Source: Bacillota bacterium
GTDB lineage: Bacteria > Bacillota > Clostridia > Oscillospirales > Acutalibacteraceae
Reading direction: 5' to 3'
Assembly (NCBI GenBank): GCA_021771115.1
Contig: JAETPP010000003.1
Location: 1 to 56,789, forward strand
Length of the DNA: 56,789 bases
The notes beneath the pieces were generated by a model. That model made no database searches, was not told the DNA's origin, and saw nothing but the letters and a program-made list of their open reading frames with translations. The translations under genes and the position numbers were made by a program. Below, one piece after another: positions 26,501 through 35,420 of this stretch (positions are counted from its first letter, which is position 1; each line of letters starts with the position of its first letter).

Positions 26501-27736
26501 ATGGAAGTAAGCTATCAGGAGCTTTATGGGAAAGAAGCGGAGGCTCAAAGGGATCGTTATACGGCGATCAAAGCAGGCTTTGAGGAACTGTTCGGCACGG
26601 CGGAAGGCGCGGAATGGTTCAGCGCCCCCGGCAGAACGGAGATCGGCGGAAATCATACCGACCACAATCACGGCCATGTGCTGACCGCCGCCGTGAATTT
26701 GGATATTGTCGGCCTTGCGCGGAAAACGGGAAACGATGTGATCCGGCTGAAATCCGCTGAATATGACAAGCTGGACCAGGTAGCCCTGTCTGATTTGTCT
26801 GCCAGAGAAGAGGTCAGCGGCTCTCAGTCGCTGATCCGCGGCATCTGCGCGAAATGTATCGAGCTGGGCTATCAGGTAGGCGGCTTTGACTGCTACACCA
26901 TAACCCGCGTATTGAAGGGCTCGGGGTTATCCAGCTCGGCGGCCTTTGAGATCTTGGTGGTGACCATCATCAATCTCCTGTTTAACGAGGGAAGGATCGA
27001 TCCTGTAACGGCGGCTATTATCGCGCAGTATGCGGAAAATGTCTATTTCGGCAAGCCCTCCGGCCTGCTCGATCAAATGGCAAGCTCGGTGGCGGGCTTT
27101 ACCTCCATCGACTTTCAGGAGCCCACAAAGCCCGTGATCCGCCAGGTGGATTTTGATTTTGCTTCCTGCGGCCATGCCCTTTGTGTGGTGGATACCGGCG
27201 GAAATCATGCGGATCTCACCGAAGAATACGCCGCGATCCCCGAGGAAATGAAAGAGGTGGCCGCTTATTTCGGAAAGGAATTTCTAAGGGAAGTGGACGA
27301 ACGGGAGTTTTACGGCAGCCTGCGGGAGCTGCGCCGGGCTGTGGGAGACCGCGCCGTGCTGCGGGCCATGCACTTTTTCGATGACGACCGGCTGGCGGTA
27401 AAGGAAGCAGACGCGCTGGAGGCCGGGGACTTTGAAGCCTTCAAGAAAATGATACATACCTCGGGACAGTCCTCCTACCAGCGGCTGCAAAATGTATTTG
27501 CCGTGGTCGCTCCCAGAGAACAGGGGATCTCTCTGGCGCTGGCTGTCAGCGAGTTCGTGCTGGGAGAGAACGGCGCCTACCGGGTCCACGGCGGCGGCTT
27601 CGCCGGTACGATCCAGGCGTTTGTTCCCCTGGAGAAGCTGAGCGAATACCAAAGCACCATGGAAAATGTTTTTGGGCCGGGAAGCTGCCATGTGCTTTCT
27701 GTACGGCAGTTTGGCGGCGTGAAAGTGATCCTGTAA
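26501..27736 (+). CDS. galK: Galactokinase
   Basis: 411 residues from ATG 26501, with GGAAAGG upstream. GHMP-kinase motifs: the galactose signature SAPGRTEIGGNHTDHNHGHV (about 40-60), ATP loop KGSGLSSSAAFEI (about 140), and C-terminal RVHGGGFAGTIQAF (about 362). It phosphorylates galactose to galactose-1-phosphate, step one of the Leloir pathway. The family is usually 380-400 residues. It lies on the same strand as galE but with ligA immediately upstream, so it is probably co-transcribed with a DNA-repair gene. The uridylyltransferase must lie elsewhere. Confidence 0.93.
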   Translation: MEVSYQELYGKEAEAQRDRYTAIKAGFEELFGTAEGAEWFSAPGRTEIGGNHTDHNHGHVLTAAVNLDIVGLARKTGNDVIRLKSAEYDKLDQVALSDLSAREEVSGSQSLIRGICAKCIELGYQVGGFDCYTITRVLKGSGLSSSAAFEILVVTIINLLFNEGRIDPVTAAIIAQYAENVYFGKPSGLLDQMASSVAGFTSIDFQEPTKPVIRQVDFDFASCGHALCVVDTGGNHADLTEEYAAIPEEMKEVAAYFGKEFLREVDEREFYGSLRELRRAVGDRAVLRAMHFFDDDRLAVKEADALEAGDFEAFKKMIHTSGQSSYQRLQNVFAVVAPREQGISLALAVSEFVLGENGAYRVHGGGFAGTIQAFVPLEKLSEYQSTMENVFGPGSCHVLSVRQFGGVKVIL

Positions 27737-27746
27737 ACAGAACCTG

Positions 27747-27782
27747 GAAAAAGCTGGCAAAGATATGCCGGCTTTTTCTCTT
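27747..27782 (+). terminator. Terminator after galK
   Basis: AAAAAGC-t-GGCA ... TGCC-g-GCTTTTT followed by CTCTTTTTC. Confidence 0.8.
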
Positions 27783-27786
27783 TTTC

Positions 27787-27815
27787 TTGCAGTTTTCCCC
27801 TGAAAGTGTTATACT
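27787..27815 (+). promoter_or_regulatory. Promoter of the miaB-mutSL cluster
   Basis: TTGCAG, a 17-bp spacer and TATACT, 73 bp before miaB. It is the first clear promoter of a plus-strand run that continues without an obvious terminator to comEA. Confidence 0.65.
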
Positions 27816-27887
27816 ATATGGCGAACTTTTGCAAAAGCATTTCGGAATTTTGAGACGCCGAAACGCAGTGATAAGGAGGAGCCGCTT

Positions 27888-29300
27888 TTGGAGAATCGTG
27901 CTTTGGAGCCCCTTCCTTTTTTGGAGGAAGCTGCCGCCGCCATGAAGGCGCGGGCTATGGGAGATACCCCTATGGCGTATATCCGCACCTATGGCTGCCA
28001 ACAGAACGTGGCGGACGGCGAAAAAATCAAAGGAATTTTGGCGGAAATGGGCTTTTCCTTTACGGAAGACCCGGAGCTTGCCGATTTTATCCTCTTTAAT
28101 ACCTGCGCGGTACGGGAGCACGCGGAGGATCGGGTGTTCGGCAATGTTGGAGCGCTGAAAAACGTAAAACGCCGGCATCCCTCCGTTATGATCGCCGTGT
28201 GCGGCTGTATGACGGAGCAGGAGCATATTGCACAGCGGCTGAAAAAAAGCTTTCCCTTTGTGGATATCGTGTTCGGCACCCATGGGATCCACCGCCTGCC
28301 GGAAATGATGGCGGAGGCAGCTTCCAATTCCCAGCGTGTGTTTTTCCGCAGCGGAGAGGAAAGCGAAGTGCTGGAGGGACTGCCTGTTCGTAGAGACAAA
28401 ACCTGGCAGGCCTGGGTCACGGTGATGACCGGGTGTGATAATTTTTGTTCCTACTGCATTGTTCCTTATGTTCGCGGAAGGGAAAAGAGCCGACGGCCGG
28501 AGGAGATTTTTCGGGAATGTGAATCGCTTGTCCGGGCAGGCTATAAAGAGATCACCCTGCTGGGCCAGAATGTGAATTCTTATGGGAAAGGCCTTGCGGA
28601 GCCAGCGAATTTTGCGGAGCTTTTAAGACGCCTTGACAGCATAGAGGGGGATTACCGCATTCGGTTCATGACCTCCCACCCGAAGGACGCTTCGAAAGAG
28701 CTGTTTGATGTGATGGCGGAAAGCCGCCATATCCCGCACTGTATCCATTTGCCCTTTCAGTCCGGAAACGACAGGGTGTTACAGGAAATGAACCGCCGGT
28801 ATACCCGGGAACAATATCTTTCTCTGATCCGTTACGCGAAAAGCGTGATGCCGGATATCAGCTTTACCTCCGATGTGATCGTGGGCTTTCCCGGGGAAAC
28901 CTACGAGGAATTTCAGGATACCCTGTCGCTGATTGAAGAGGTGGAATTTACCAACTTGTTTACCTTTATCTATTCTCCCAGAAAGGGGACAAAGGCCGCC
29001 GATATGCCGGATCCTGTTTCTCACAAGGAAAAAACCGAATGGTTTGCCGAGCTGCTTCGGGTGCAGGAAAAAATCGCTTCCCGGCGCGGGCAAAAGATGG
29101 TGGGAGGAAAAGAGCGGGTTTTAGTGGAAGGCAGAGACGAAAAGTCAGGTCTGCTTTCCGGCAGAACGGCAGGCGGTTTGATCGTTCTGTTTCCCGGCGA
29201 AGACAGCTCGATCGGAAACTATGCCGTTACAGAGGTCATGGAAGCCAAGGGCTTGCAGCTGAAAGGTGCTTTATGTCCTGCTGAAAACGGCAGCAAATAG
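27888..29300 (+). CDS. miaB: tRNA-2-methylthio-N6-dimethylallyladenosine synthase
   Basis: 470 residues from a TTG start with AAGGAGGAG about 7 bp upstream. The N-terminal UPF0004 domain has its three cluster cysteines in TYGCQQNVADGE (about 37), FNTCAVREHAEDR (about 72) and CGCMTEQE (about 107). The radical SAM CxxxCxxC is in GCDNFCSYCIVPYVRGRE (about 182-189). A C-terminal TRAM domain follows. It adds the methylthio group to i6A37 in tRNAs reading UNN codons. miaA, which makes its substrate, lies downstream in the same run. Confidence 0.95.
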   Translation: MENRALEPLPFLEEAAAAMKARAMGDTPMAYIRTYGCQQNVADGEKIKGILAEMGFSFTEDPELADFILFNTCAVREHAEDRVFGNVGALKNVKRRHPSVMIAVCGCMTEQEHIAQRLKKSFPFVDIVFGTHGIHRLPEMMAEAASNSQRVFFRSGEESEVLEGLPVRRDKTWQAWVTVMTGCDNFCSYCIVPYVRGREKSRRPEEIFRECESLVRAGYKEITLLGQNVNSYGKGLAEPANFAELLRRLDSIEGDYRIRFMTSHPKDASKELFDVMAESRHIPHCIHLPFQSGNDRVLQEMNRRYTREQYLSLIRYAKSVMPDISFTSDVIVGFPGETYEEFQDTLSLIEEVEFTNLFTFIYSPRKGTKAADMPDPVSHKEKTEWFAELLRVQEKIASRRGQKMVGGKERVLVEGRDEKSGLLSGRTAGGLIVLFPGEDSSIGNYAVTEVMEAKGLQLKGALCPAENGSK

Positions 29301-29328
29301 AATATAAAAACAGAAAGGAAAATAAGAA

Positions 29329-29736
29329 ATGGATATCATTGAATTGACAAGAGAGCTAGGCAGGCAGCTTCAGGCAGAGGAAAGCTATATCGCCATGCGT
29401 TCCGCGCAGCAGGCCTGCGATGAGGACGAGGCGCTGCAGGGGCTGATCGGTGAGTTTAATTTGAAGCGGATGGCCATCAATAACGAGGCGCAGAAGGACG
29501 ACAGAAACGAAGAGACCTTAAAGCGCTTAAACGAAGAATTCAGAGCGGTTTACGCGCAGGTCATGCAGAATGAAAACATGACGCGCTACAATGCGGCCAA
29601 GAATGAATTTGACGCGCTTTTGCAGCGTGTTACCGCGATCATCGGTCTGTGCGCTGACGGAGAGAACCCCGATACCTGTGATTATGACGCTGCCTCTTGT
29701 GGCGGCGATTGCTCTTCCTGCGGGGGCTGTCACTAA
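29329..29736 (+). CDS. YlbF/YmcA-family protein with a Cys-rich tail
   Basis: 135 residues. The helical body (about 1-105, QAEESYIAMRSAQQACDEDE onward) is a YlbF/YmcA fold. The C-terminal tail (CDYDAASCGGDCSSCGGCH) adds six cysteines in a CxxxxxxCxxxCxxCxxC-like pattern. In Bacillus, YmcA, YlbF and YaaT form an Fe-S complex that assists RNase Y and affects competence, biofilm and sporulation. The position between miaB and mutS matches Bacillus ymcA, which supports a YmcA/YlbF role. The tail is probably a metal or Fe-S ligand set. Confidence 0.85.
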   Translation: MDIIELTRELGRQLQAEESYIAMRSAQQACDEDEALQGLIGEFNLKRMAINNEAQKDDRNEETLKRLNEEFRAVYAQVMQNENMTRYNAAKNEFDALLQRVTAIIGLCADGENPDTCDYDAASCGGDCSSCGGCH

Positions 29737-29787
29737 ATAGAAGGAATTTTACCGGGAAATCGGAAAGGGAAAGGATCGGGTAAAGCC

Positions 29788-32406
29788 ATGGCGGATTTTT
29801 CTCCCATGATGAAGCAATATTTCGAGATGAAGGAAAAGTATCCGAATACGATACTTTTCTTTCGCCTTGGAGATTTTTATGAGATGTTCTTTAACGACGC
29901 CAAAACGGTTTCCCAGGAGCTGGAGCTTACTCTGACCGGCCGGGAATGCGGTCAGGAGGAACGCGCACCCATGTGCGGCGTGCCCTTTCACAGCGCGGAA
30001 TCCTATATTGCCAGGCTGGTGGAGAAGGGCTATAAGGTGGCCATCTGTGAGCAGATGGAGGACCCGAAGCTGGTCAAGGGCCTGGTCAAGCGGGATGTGA
30101 TCCGGGTGATCACGCCCGGCACCGTGCTGGAAAACAGCATGCTGGATGAGACGAAAAACAATTATATCTGTTCGCTTTGTTATCAGAATGGAGCGGCCGG
30201 ACTCTGCTTTGCCGATGTTTCCACCGGAGAGCTTTACGCGGATCAGATAGCGGCTCCCGATATGCCGGCACTTTCTCACTTGTTGCTGAATCGGCTGGCC
30301 CGTTACCGGCCCAGCGAGATCTTGCTGGATCCCCAGGCCGCGGATCTTTCCGAGCTGCGGGATTTTATTCGGGATAAGCTCTATGCTTGTGTAGATTGCA
30401 TGGTACGTTCTCTGTACCGGGGTCTTCCGGCTGCCGAGGAAAGAGTTTCCCGGCAGTTCGGGAATAAAAGCATGGCGGAGCTGCTTTTATCGGATAAGCC
30501 CTTGGCCGTATTTTCCTTGAACGCTCTTTTGGAATACTTGGCTCAAACCCAAATAAACGGCCTGGAACGGCTCAGCGAAGTGGAGCTGGACCTGGAGTCC
30601 GCCGCCATGGGATTGGATATCACCGCCAGACGGAATCTGGAGCTGACGGAAACCATGCGCAATAAAGAAAAGCGCGGCTCTCTTTTGTGGGTGCTTGATC
30701 GCACCAAAACAGCCATGGGGAAGCGTTTGATCAAATCCTGGCTGGAGCAGCCTCTTTTGAGTCCTGCAAAAATCACCCTGCGGCAAAACGCGGTGGAAGA
30801 GCTGTATGATTCACCTCAAATTTTGGACGAGCTCTCTGAGCAGCTTACCGGGATCTATGATTTAGAACGCATTATGACAAGGATCGTATACGGCTCAGCA
30901 AACGGCAGAGAGCTTCGTTCTCTTTGTGCCGCGCTGAAAAGGCTGCCGGGCCTGAAGGCTGTTCTGAGTCAATGTGAAGCGACTCTCCTGCAAACTCTCA
31001 ACCGGGAGATCGACAGTCTGGAGGATGTGGCGCAGCTTATCGATGAGTCCATTGTGGACGAGCCTCCCTTCACCATTCGGGAGGGCGGCATCATCCGGGA
31101 GGGCTATCACCAGGAGCTTGATTCCATTCGCCGGGATATGAACGGCGGCACGGAGCTGGTGGCAGCCGTGGAAGCAAGGGAACGGGAACGCACCGGGATC
31201 CCCAAGCTGAAAACAGGGTATAACCGTGTGTTTGGCTATTACATAGAGGTATCCAACAGCTATAAAAATCAGGTGCCGGAGGACTATATCCGCAAGCAGA
31301 CCCTGACAAACGGAGAGCGGTATATCACCCAGGAGCTGAAGGACCTGGAAAACCGCATTTTAGGAGCGCACGACAAATCCGTAGCACTGGAAAGCCGCCT
31401 TTTCGAGGAGATCCGCCGTCATGTGGCGGCACAGCTTTCCAGGGTGCAGGCTGCCGCAAAAGCAGTGGCGGCATTGGATGTGCTGGCCTCCTTTGCCGCG
31501 GTTTCCGTGAAAAACGATTATACCCGCCCGGTGATCAATCTCAGCGGAAAGCTTTATTTGAAGGACAGCCGCCATCCCGTGGTGGAAGCTCTGTTGCGGG
31601 ACGCGCCCTTTGTGCCGAATGATGTGGATATGGATATGAACGACAACCGGGTAGCGATCATTACCGGCCCCAACATGGCGGGAAAATCTACCTATATGCG
31701 GCAGATCGCCATTATTACCATCATGGCCCAGATCGGGTGTTTTGTGCCGGCGGCAGTTGCCGAAATCGGTATTGTGGATCACATCTTTACCCGTGTAGGC
31801 GCTTCCGATGATCTTTCGGCGGGCCAGTCCACCTTCATGATCGAAATGTCGGAGGTGGCGGAGATTCTGAAGCATGCCACGGCAAACAGCCTGATCATTT
31901 TTGACGAGATCGGCAGGGGAACCTCAACCTTTGACGGCATGAGCATTGCCCGGGCTGTGCTGGAGTATGTGCAGGATAAAAAGCTGGTAGGGGCGAAAAC
32001 GCTGTTTGCCACCCATTACCATGAGCTGACAGAGCTGGAGGCCACTTTGCCCGGCGTGAAGAACTTCAATATCGCCGTAAAAAAGAAGGGCGATGACATC
32101 ACCTTTCTGCGCAGGATCGTTCGCGGCGGCGCGGACGACAGCTTTGGCATTGAGGTGGCAAAGCTGGCAGGTGTGCCGGATAAGGTGATTAAGCGGGCAA
32201 AACAAGTACTCTCGGACTTGGAAACGGGAGATGGTATGGAGCGGCCTTTTAGCACGGCGGAACGGTTTGCGGAAGAGCCGGTACAGCTTACCATGGATTC
32301 AGTGGACGGCGAGGTTTTGCAGAAGCTTCGTTCCATGGATGTGAACACCCTCACACCTATCGAGTGCATGAACGCATTATTCGAGCTTCACAATATGCTG
32401 AAATAA
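29788..32406 (+). CDS. mutS: DNA mismatch repair protein MutS
   Basis: 872 residues, full length. The N-terminal mismatch-recognition motif is in FRLGDFYEMFFNDA (Phe-x-Glu, about 30-34), followed by connector, lever and clamp domains. The ATPase has Walker A GPNMAGKSTYMRQ (about 627-639), Walker B IIFDEIGRGTSTFDG (about 705) and THYHEL. It binds mismatches and recruits MutL, which is encoded 91 bp downstream. The ribosome site GAAAGGGAAAGG precedes the ATG. Confidence 0.97.
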   Translation: MADFSPMMKQYFEMKEKYPNTILFFRLGDFYEMFFNDAKTVSQELELTLTGRECGQEERAPMCGVPFHSAESYIARLVEKGYKVAICEQMEDPKLVKGLVKRDVIRVITPGTVLENSMLDETKNNYICSLCYQNGAAGLCFADVSTGELYADQIAAPDMPALSHLLLNRLARYRPSEILLDPQAADLSELRDFIRDKLYACVDCMVRSLYRGLPAAEERVSRQFGNKSMAELLLSDKPLAVFSLNALLEYLAQTQINGLERLSEVELDLESAAMGLDITARRNLELTETMRNKEKRGSLLWVLDRTKTAMGKRLIKSWLEQPLLSPAKITLRQNAVEELYDSPQILDELSEQLTGIYDLERIMTRIVYGSANGRELRSLCAALKRLPGLKAVLSQCEATLLQTLNREIDSLEDVAQLIDESIVDEPPFTIREGGIIREGYHQELDSIRRDMNGGTELVAAVEARERERTGIPKLKTGYNRVFGYYIEVSNSYKNQVPEDYIRKQTLTNGERYITQELKDLENRILGAHDKSVALESRLFEEIRRHVAAQLSRVQAAAKAVAALDVLASFAAVSVKNDYTRPVINLSGKLYLKDSRHPVVEALLRDAPFVPNDVDMDMNDNRVAIITGPNMAGKSTYMRQIAIITIMAQIGCFVPAAVAEIGIVDHIFTRVGASDDLSAGQSTFMIEMSEVAEILKHATANSLIIFDEIGRGTSTFDGMSIARAVLEYVQDKKLVGAKTLFATHYHELTELEATLPGVKNFNIAVKKKGDDITFLRRIVRGGADDSFGIEVAKLAGVPDKVIKRAKQVLSDLETGDGMERPFSTAERFAEEPVQLTMDSVDGEVLQKLRSMDVNTLTPIECMNALFELHNMLK

Positions 32407-32496
32407 GAGATGGAACAAGGAAAGCTTTGCTCAGTCCCGGTTTGAGCGGAGTTTCGTAATTCAGTAGAAAAATCGTTATAAAAAGGGGGGATACAG

Positions 32497-34428
32497 ATGC
32501 CGAAAATACGAGTACTGGACAAACAGATCGCAGAGCTGATCGCCGCAGGAGAGGTGGTAGAGCGCCCTTCCTCCGTGATCAAGGAGCTGGTGGAAAATTC
32601 CATGGACGCAGGCGCCAGCGTGATCACTGTGGAGATCCGCCGGGGCGGCATTACCTTTATGCGTGTTACAGATAACGGCTGCGGCATTTCCGCCGAGGAT
32701 GTGCCTACGGCTTTCCTGCGCCATGCCACCAGCAAGATCACACGCCAGGATGATCTGGATTCCATTATGACCCTGGGCTTTCGGGGCGAGGCGCTGGCTT
32801 CTATTTCCGCGGTGTCCCATGTAGAGCTTCTCACCAAAACGGCGGAGGCGGAAACCGGGGTCCGCTATGTGTGCGGCGGAGAAGAAGAGCCTTTGCTGGA
32901 AGAAGCGGGCTGCCCGGAAGGCACCACGATTTTGATTCGGGACCTGTTTTATAACACCCCCGCCCGTATGAAATTTTTGAAAAAGGATTCCACGGAAGGA
33001 AACTCGGTGGCCGGGGTCATTGATAAGCTGGCCCTTTCTCATCCGGAAATTTCCTTTCGCTTTATCCGGGATGGGAAGGAGCTGCTTCGCACGCCTGGCG
33101 ATAATAAGCTTTCTTCCGCGGTTTACGGTGTGTACGGGAAAGAATTTTTATCTACGCTGGCGCCGGTGGACTATGAATATGAGCATGTGAAGGTCACCGG
33201 GTATATCAGCAAGCCCTCCGGAAGCAGGCCCAACCGTTCCATGCAGAATTTCTTTATCAATGGCCGCTATATCCGCAGCCGCACGGCCATGGCCGCCTTG
33301 GAGGAAGCTTATAAAGGCTCTATCATGGTTGGAAAATTTCCCGCCTGTGTGCTCCATCTCTCCTTGGCTTTTGGCGCGGTGGACGTCAACGTTCACCCGG
33401 CTAAGCTTGAGGTGCGCTTTGTCAATGAGCGGCCGATTTTCGACGCAGTCTATCACGCGGTCAAATCAGCGCTGAACACGGGAGACGCGCCGAAGATCAT
33501 GGAGCTGAAGCGGCCTACCATACAGCCTCACGCTCCCATTTTAGAAAAGCATGAGCAAATCAAGCTGCCGGTTTTGGAAAAAGCGCCAAGCGCTCCTGTG
33601 TACACAGCGCCGAAGGCAAAGGAAACCACGGTGCTGCGGGACAGCGTACAGGGAAAGGATTCTTTTCATTCCTTCGCAGAGCGCATTCTGGAATCGGAGC
33701 CTGAAAAAAAGCCTGCTGCGTCTTTTGAAAGGGAACCTGCCGCACCGAGCCTTCCCACAAAAAAGGCCCCTTCTTCGGAAACAGCGGAGTGCCTTCCATC
33801 AAACCCGGAGAAGAAAAATGCGCCTTCAGATGTGGTTTCCAAGCCGATGTTTGGAGAGTTTCATTCCAAAATCCTGGGGGAGGCCTTCGGCACCTATATC
33901 CTTGTGGAATACAGCAAGGACGAGCTGATGTTTATCGACAAGCACGCCGCACACGAGCGGCTGCTTTATGAAAAATTAAAGCAGCAGGGAGAAAGCGGTG
34001 AGGCGCAGACGCTTTTGGAGCCTGTTGCGGTAACGCTGGATCAGGAAGAATATTCCGCCGTGCTTGCCCGCCGGGAAGAGCTTTTACAGGCCGGCTTTGA
34101 AGTGGAGGATTTTGGCAGGGGGGCTATATTGATCCGCTCCGTTCCCTTACTTTTGGATGGCGGAGATGCGGCCGCCTCTATTATGGAAATTGCGGGATAT
34201 CTGGCTTCCTCAAAAAAGGATTTTACCACCGAGCATATGGACTGGGTCTATCATAACATTGCCTGCCGTGCCGCCATGAAAGCGGGAGACACCACCACCC
34301 GGGAGGAGCTGATTTCCCTGGCGGAGGAGCTGGAACAAAACCCGCAGGTGCGCTATTGCCCCCACGGACGGCCCGTCTACATTCTTTTGAAGCGCCGGGA
34401 GATCGAGCGCCAGTTCGGCAGGAGTTAG
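32497..34428 (+). CDS. mutL: DNA mismatch repair endonuclease MutL
   Basis: 643 residues. The GHKL ATPase N-terminus shows IAAGEVVERPSSVIKELVEN (about 15-34), DNGCGI (about 62) and LGFRGEALASI. A Lys/Pro/Ala-rich linker spans about 335-440. The C-terminal nuclease domain keeps DKHAAHERLLYE (about 482; Lys replaces Gln of the DQHA form), ACRAAMKAGD-type and CPHGRP (about 621) motifs, so it should be a nicking MutL. This fits hosts without MutH. The ribosome site is AAAGGGGGG. Confidence 0.96.
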   Translation: MPKIRVLDKQIAELIAAGEVVERPSSVIKELVENSMDAGASVITVEIRRGGITFMRVTDNGCGISAEDVPTAFLRHATSKITRQDDLDSIMTLGFRGEALASISAVSHVELLTKTAEAETGVRYVCGGEEEPLLEEAGCPEGTTILIRDLFYNTPARMKFLKKDSTEGNSVAGVIDKLALSHPEISFRFIRDGKELLRTPGDNKLSSAVYGVYGKEFLSTLAPVDYEYEHVKVTGYISKPSGSRPNRSMQNFFINGRYIRSRTAMAALEEAYKGSIMVGKFPACVLHLSLAFGAVDVNVHPAKLEVRFVNERPIFDAVYHAVKSALNTGDAPKIMELKRPTIQPHAPILEKHEQIKLPVLEKAPSAPVYTAPKAKETTVLRDSVQGKDSFHSFAERILESEPEKKPAASFEREPAAPSLPTKKAPSSETAECLPSNPEKKNAPSDVVSKPMFGEFHSKILGEAFGTYILVEYSKDELMFIDKHAAHERLLYEKLKQQGESGEAQTLLEPVAVTLDQEEYSAVLARREELLQAGFEVEDFGRGAILIRSVPLLLDGGDAAASIMEIAGYLASSKKDFTTEHMDWVYHNIACRAAMKAGDTTTREELISLAEELEQNPQVRYCPHGRPVYILLKRREIERQFGRS

Positions 34429-34445
34429 GGGGCGTGTGATCCGCA

Positions 34446-35420
34446 ATGGAAAAAAAGATCCCTGTTGTGGCGGTGGTAGGCCCGACCGCCGCCGGAAAAA
34501 CAGCCTTTGGAATTGGACTTGCCCGGCAATTTGAAGGAGAGATCGTTTCCTGCGATTCCATGCAGGTCTACCGCGGGCTTCCCATCGGCACAGCACAGCC
34601 CACTCCGGAAGAGCTGGCCCAGGCGCCTCATCATCTGGTTTCCTTTTTGGATTTGGAAACCTCCTTCAGCGTTTCCGATTATGTGAACTTGGCCGCCGAA
34701 ACGATCTGTGAGATCAGCGGCAGGGGAAAGCTGCCGATCCTTGTGGGTGGAACCGGCCTTTATGCCAGAAGCTTATTGAGAGGGTTTTCTTTCGAGGAAA
34801 ACTGTCGGGACGAAGACCTGCGGCAAGAGCTGTTCCTTCGAGCGGAGCGGGAGGGAACAGAGGCGCTTTATCAGGAACTGCAAAGCCTGGATCCGGTTTC
34901 CGCCGGTGAGATCCATCCCAACAATGTAAAGCGTGTGATCCGGGCGCTGGAATATTGCAAGCTTGCGGGAGAGCCCTTTTCCCGGCAGGCAGAGCGTTCC
35001 CAAAGCGCCGTTTCTCCTTACCGTTCTCTGATGCTCTGCATTTCTTTCCGCGACCGGGAAAAGCTGTACGACCGCATCGACAGGCGTGTGGACAAAATGA
35101 TAGAAGAAGGCCTTTTAAGCGAAGCGGAAGGCTTTTACCACTTTTGCCGTTCTTTGGAAACGCTGCCCACAGCCGCCCAGGCTATCGGCTATAAGGAGCT
35201 GTTTCCCTATTTTGAAAGCAAGCTGTCTCTTCAGGAGGCGGTGGAAAACATGAAGCGGGAAAGCCGGAGATATGCCAAAAGGCAGATCACCTGGTTCCGC
35301 CGGGAGCCGGAGATCCGGTTTCTTTATCAGGACGATTATCGGAGCCCGAAAGAGCTTTTGCAGGAAGGGATCCGTTTGGTAGAAGAATTCAAAAAGGAGG
35401 CGTCGCTCTGTGAACAGTAA
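34446..35420 (+). CDS. miaA: tRNA dimethylallyltransferase
   Basis: 324 residues. P-loop VVGPTAAGKTAFGIGLA (about 9-25), DSMQVYRGLPIGTAQP (about 39), the LVGGTGLY loop (about 101) and QAIGYKEL (about 245) are the MiaA signatures. It transfers dimethylallyl to A37 of tRNAs reading UNN codons, making the substrate for MiaB encoded upstream. The gene follows mutL by 17 bp, and its stop overlaps the next start by 11 bp. Confidence 0.96.
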   Translation: MEKKIPVVAVVGPTAAGKTAFGIGLARQFEGEIVSCDSMQVYRGLPIGTAQPTPEELAQAPHHLVSFLDLETSFSVSDYVNLAAETICEISGRGKLPILVGGTGLYARSLLRGFSFEENCRDEDLRQELFLRAEREGTEALYQELQSLDPVSAGEIHPNNVKRVIRALEYCKLAGEPFSRQAERSQSAVSPYRSLMLCISFRDREKLYDRIDRRVDKMIEEGLLSEAEGFYHFCRSLETLPTAAQAIGYKELFPYFESKLSLQEAVENMKRESRRYAKRQITWFRREPEIRFLYQDDYRSPKELLQEGIRLVEEFKKEASLCEQ

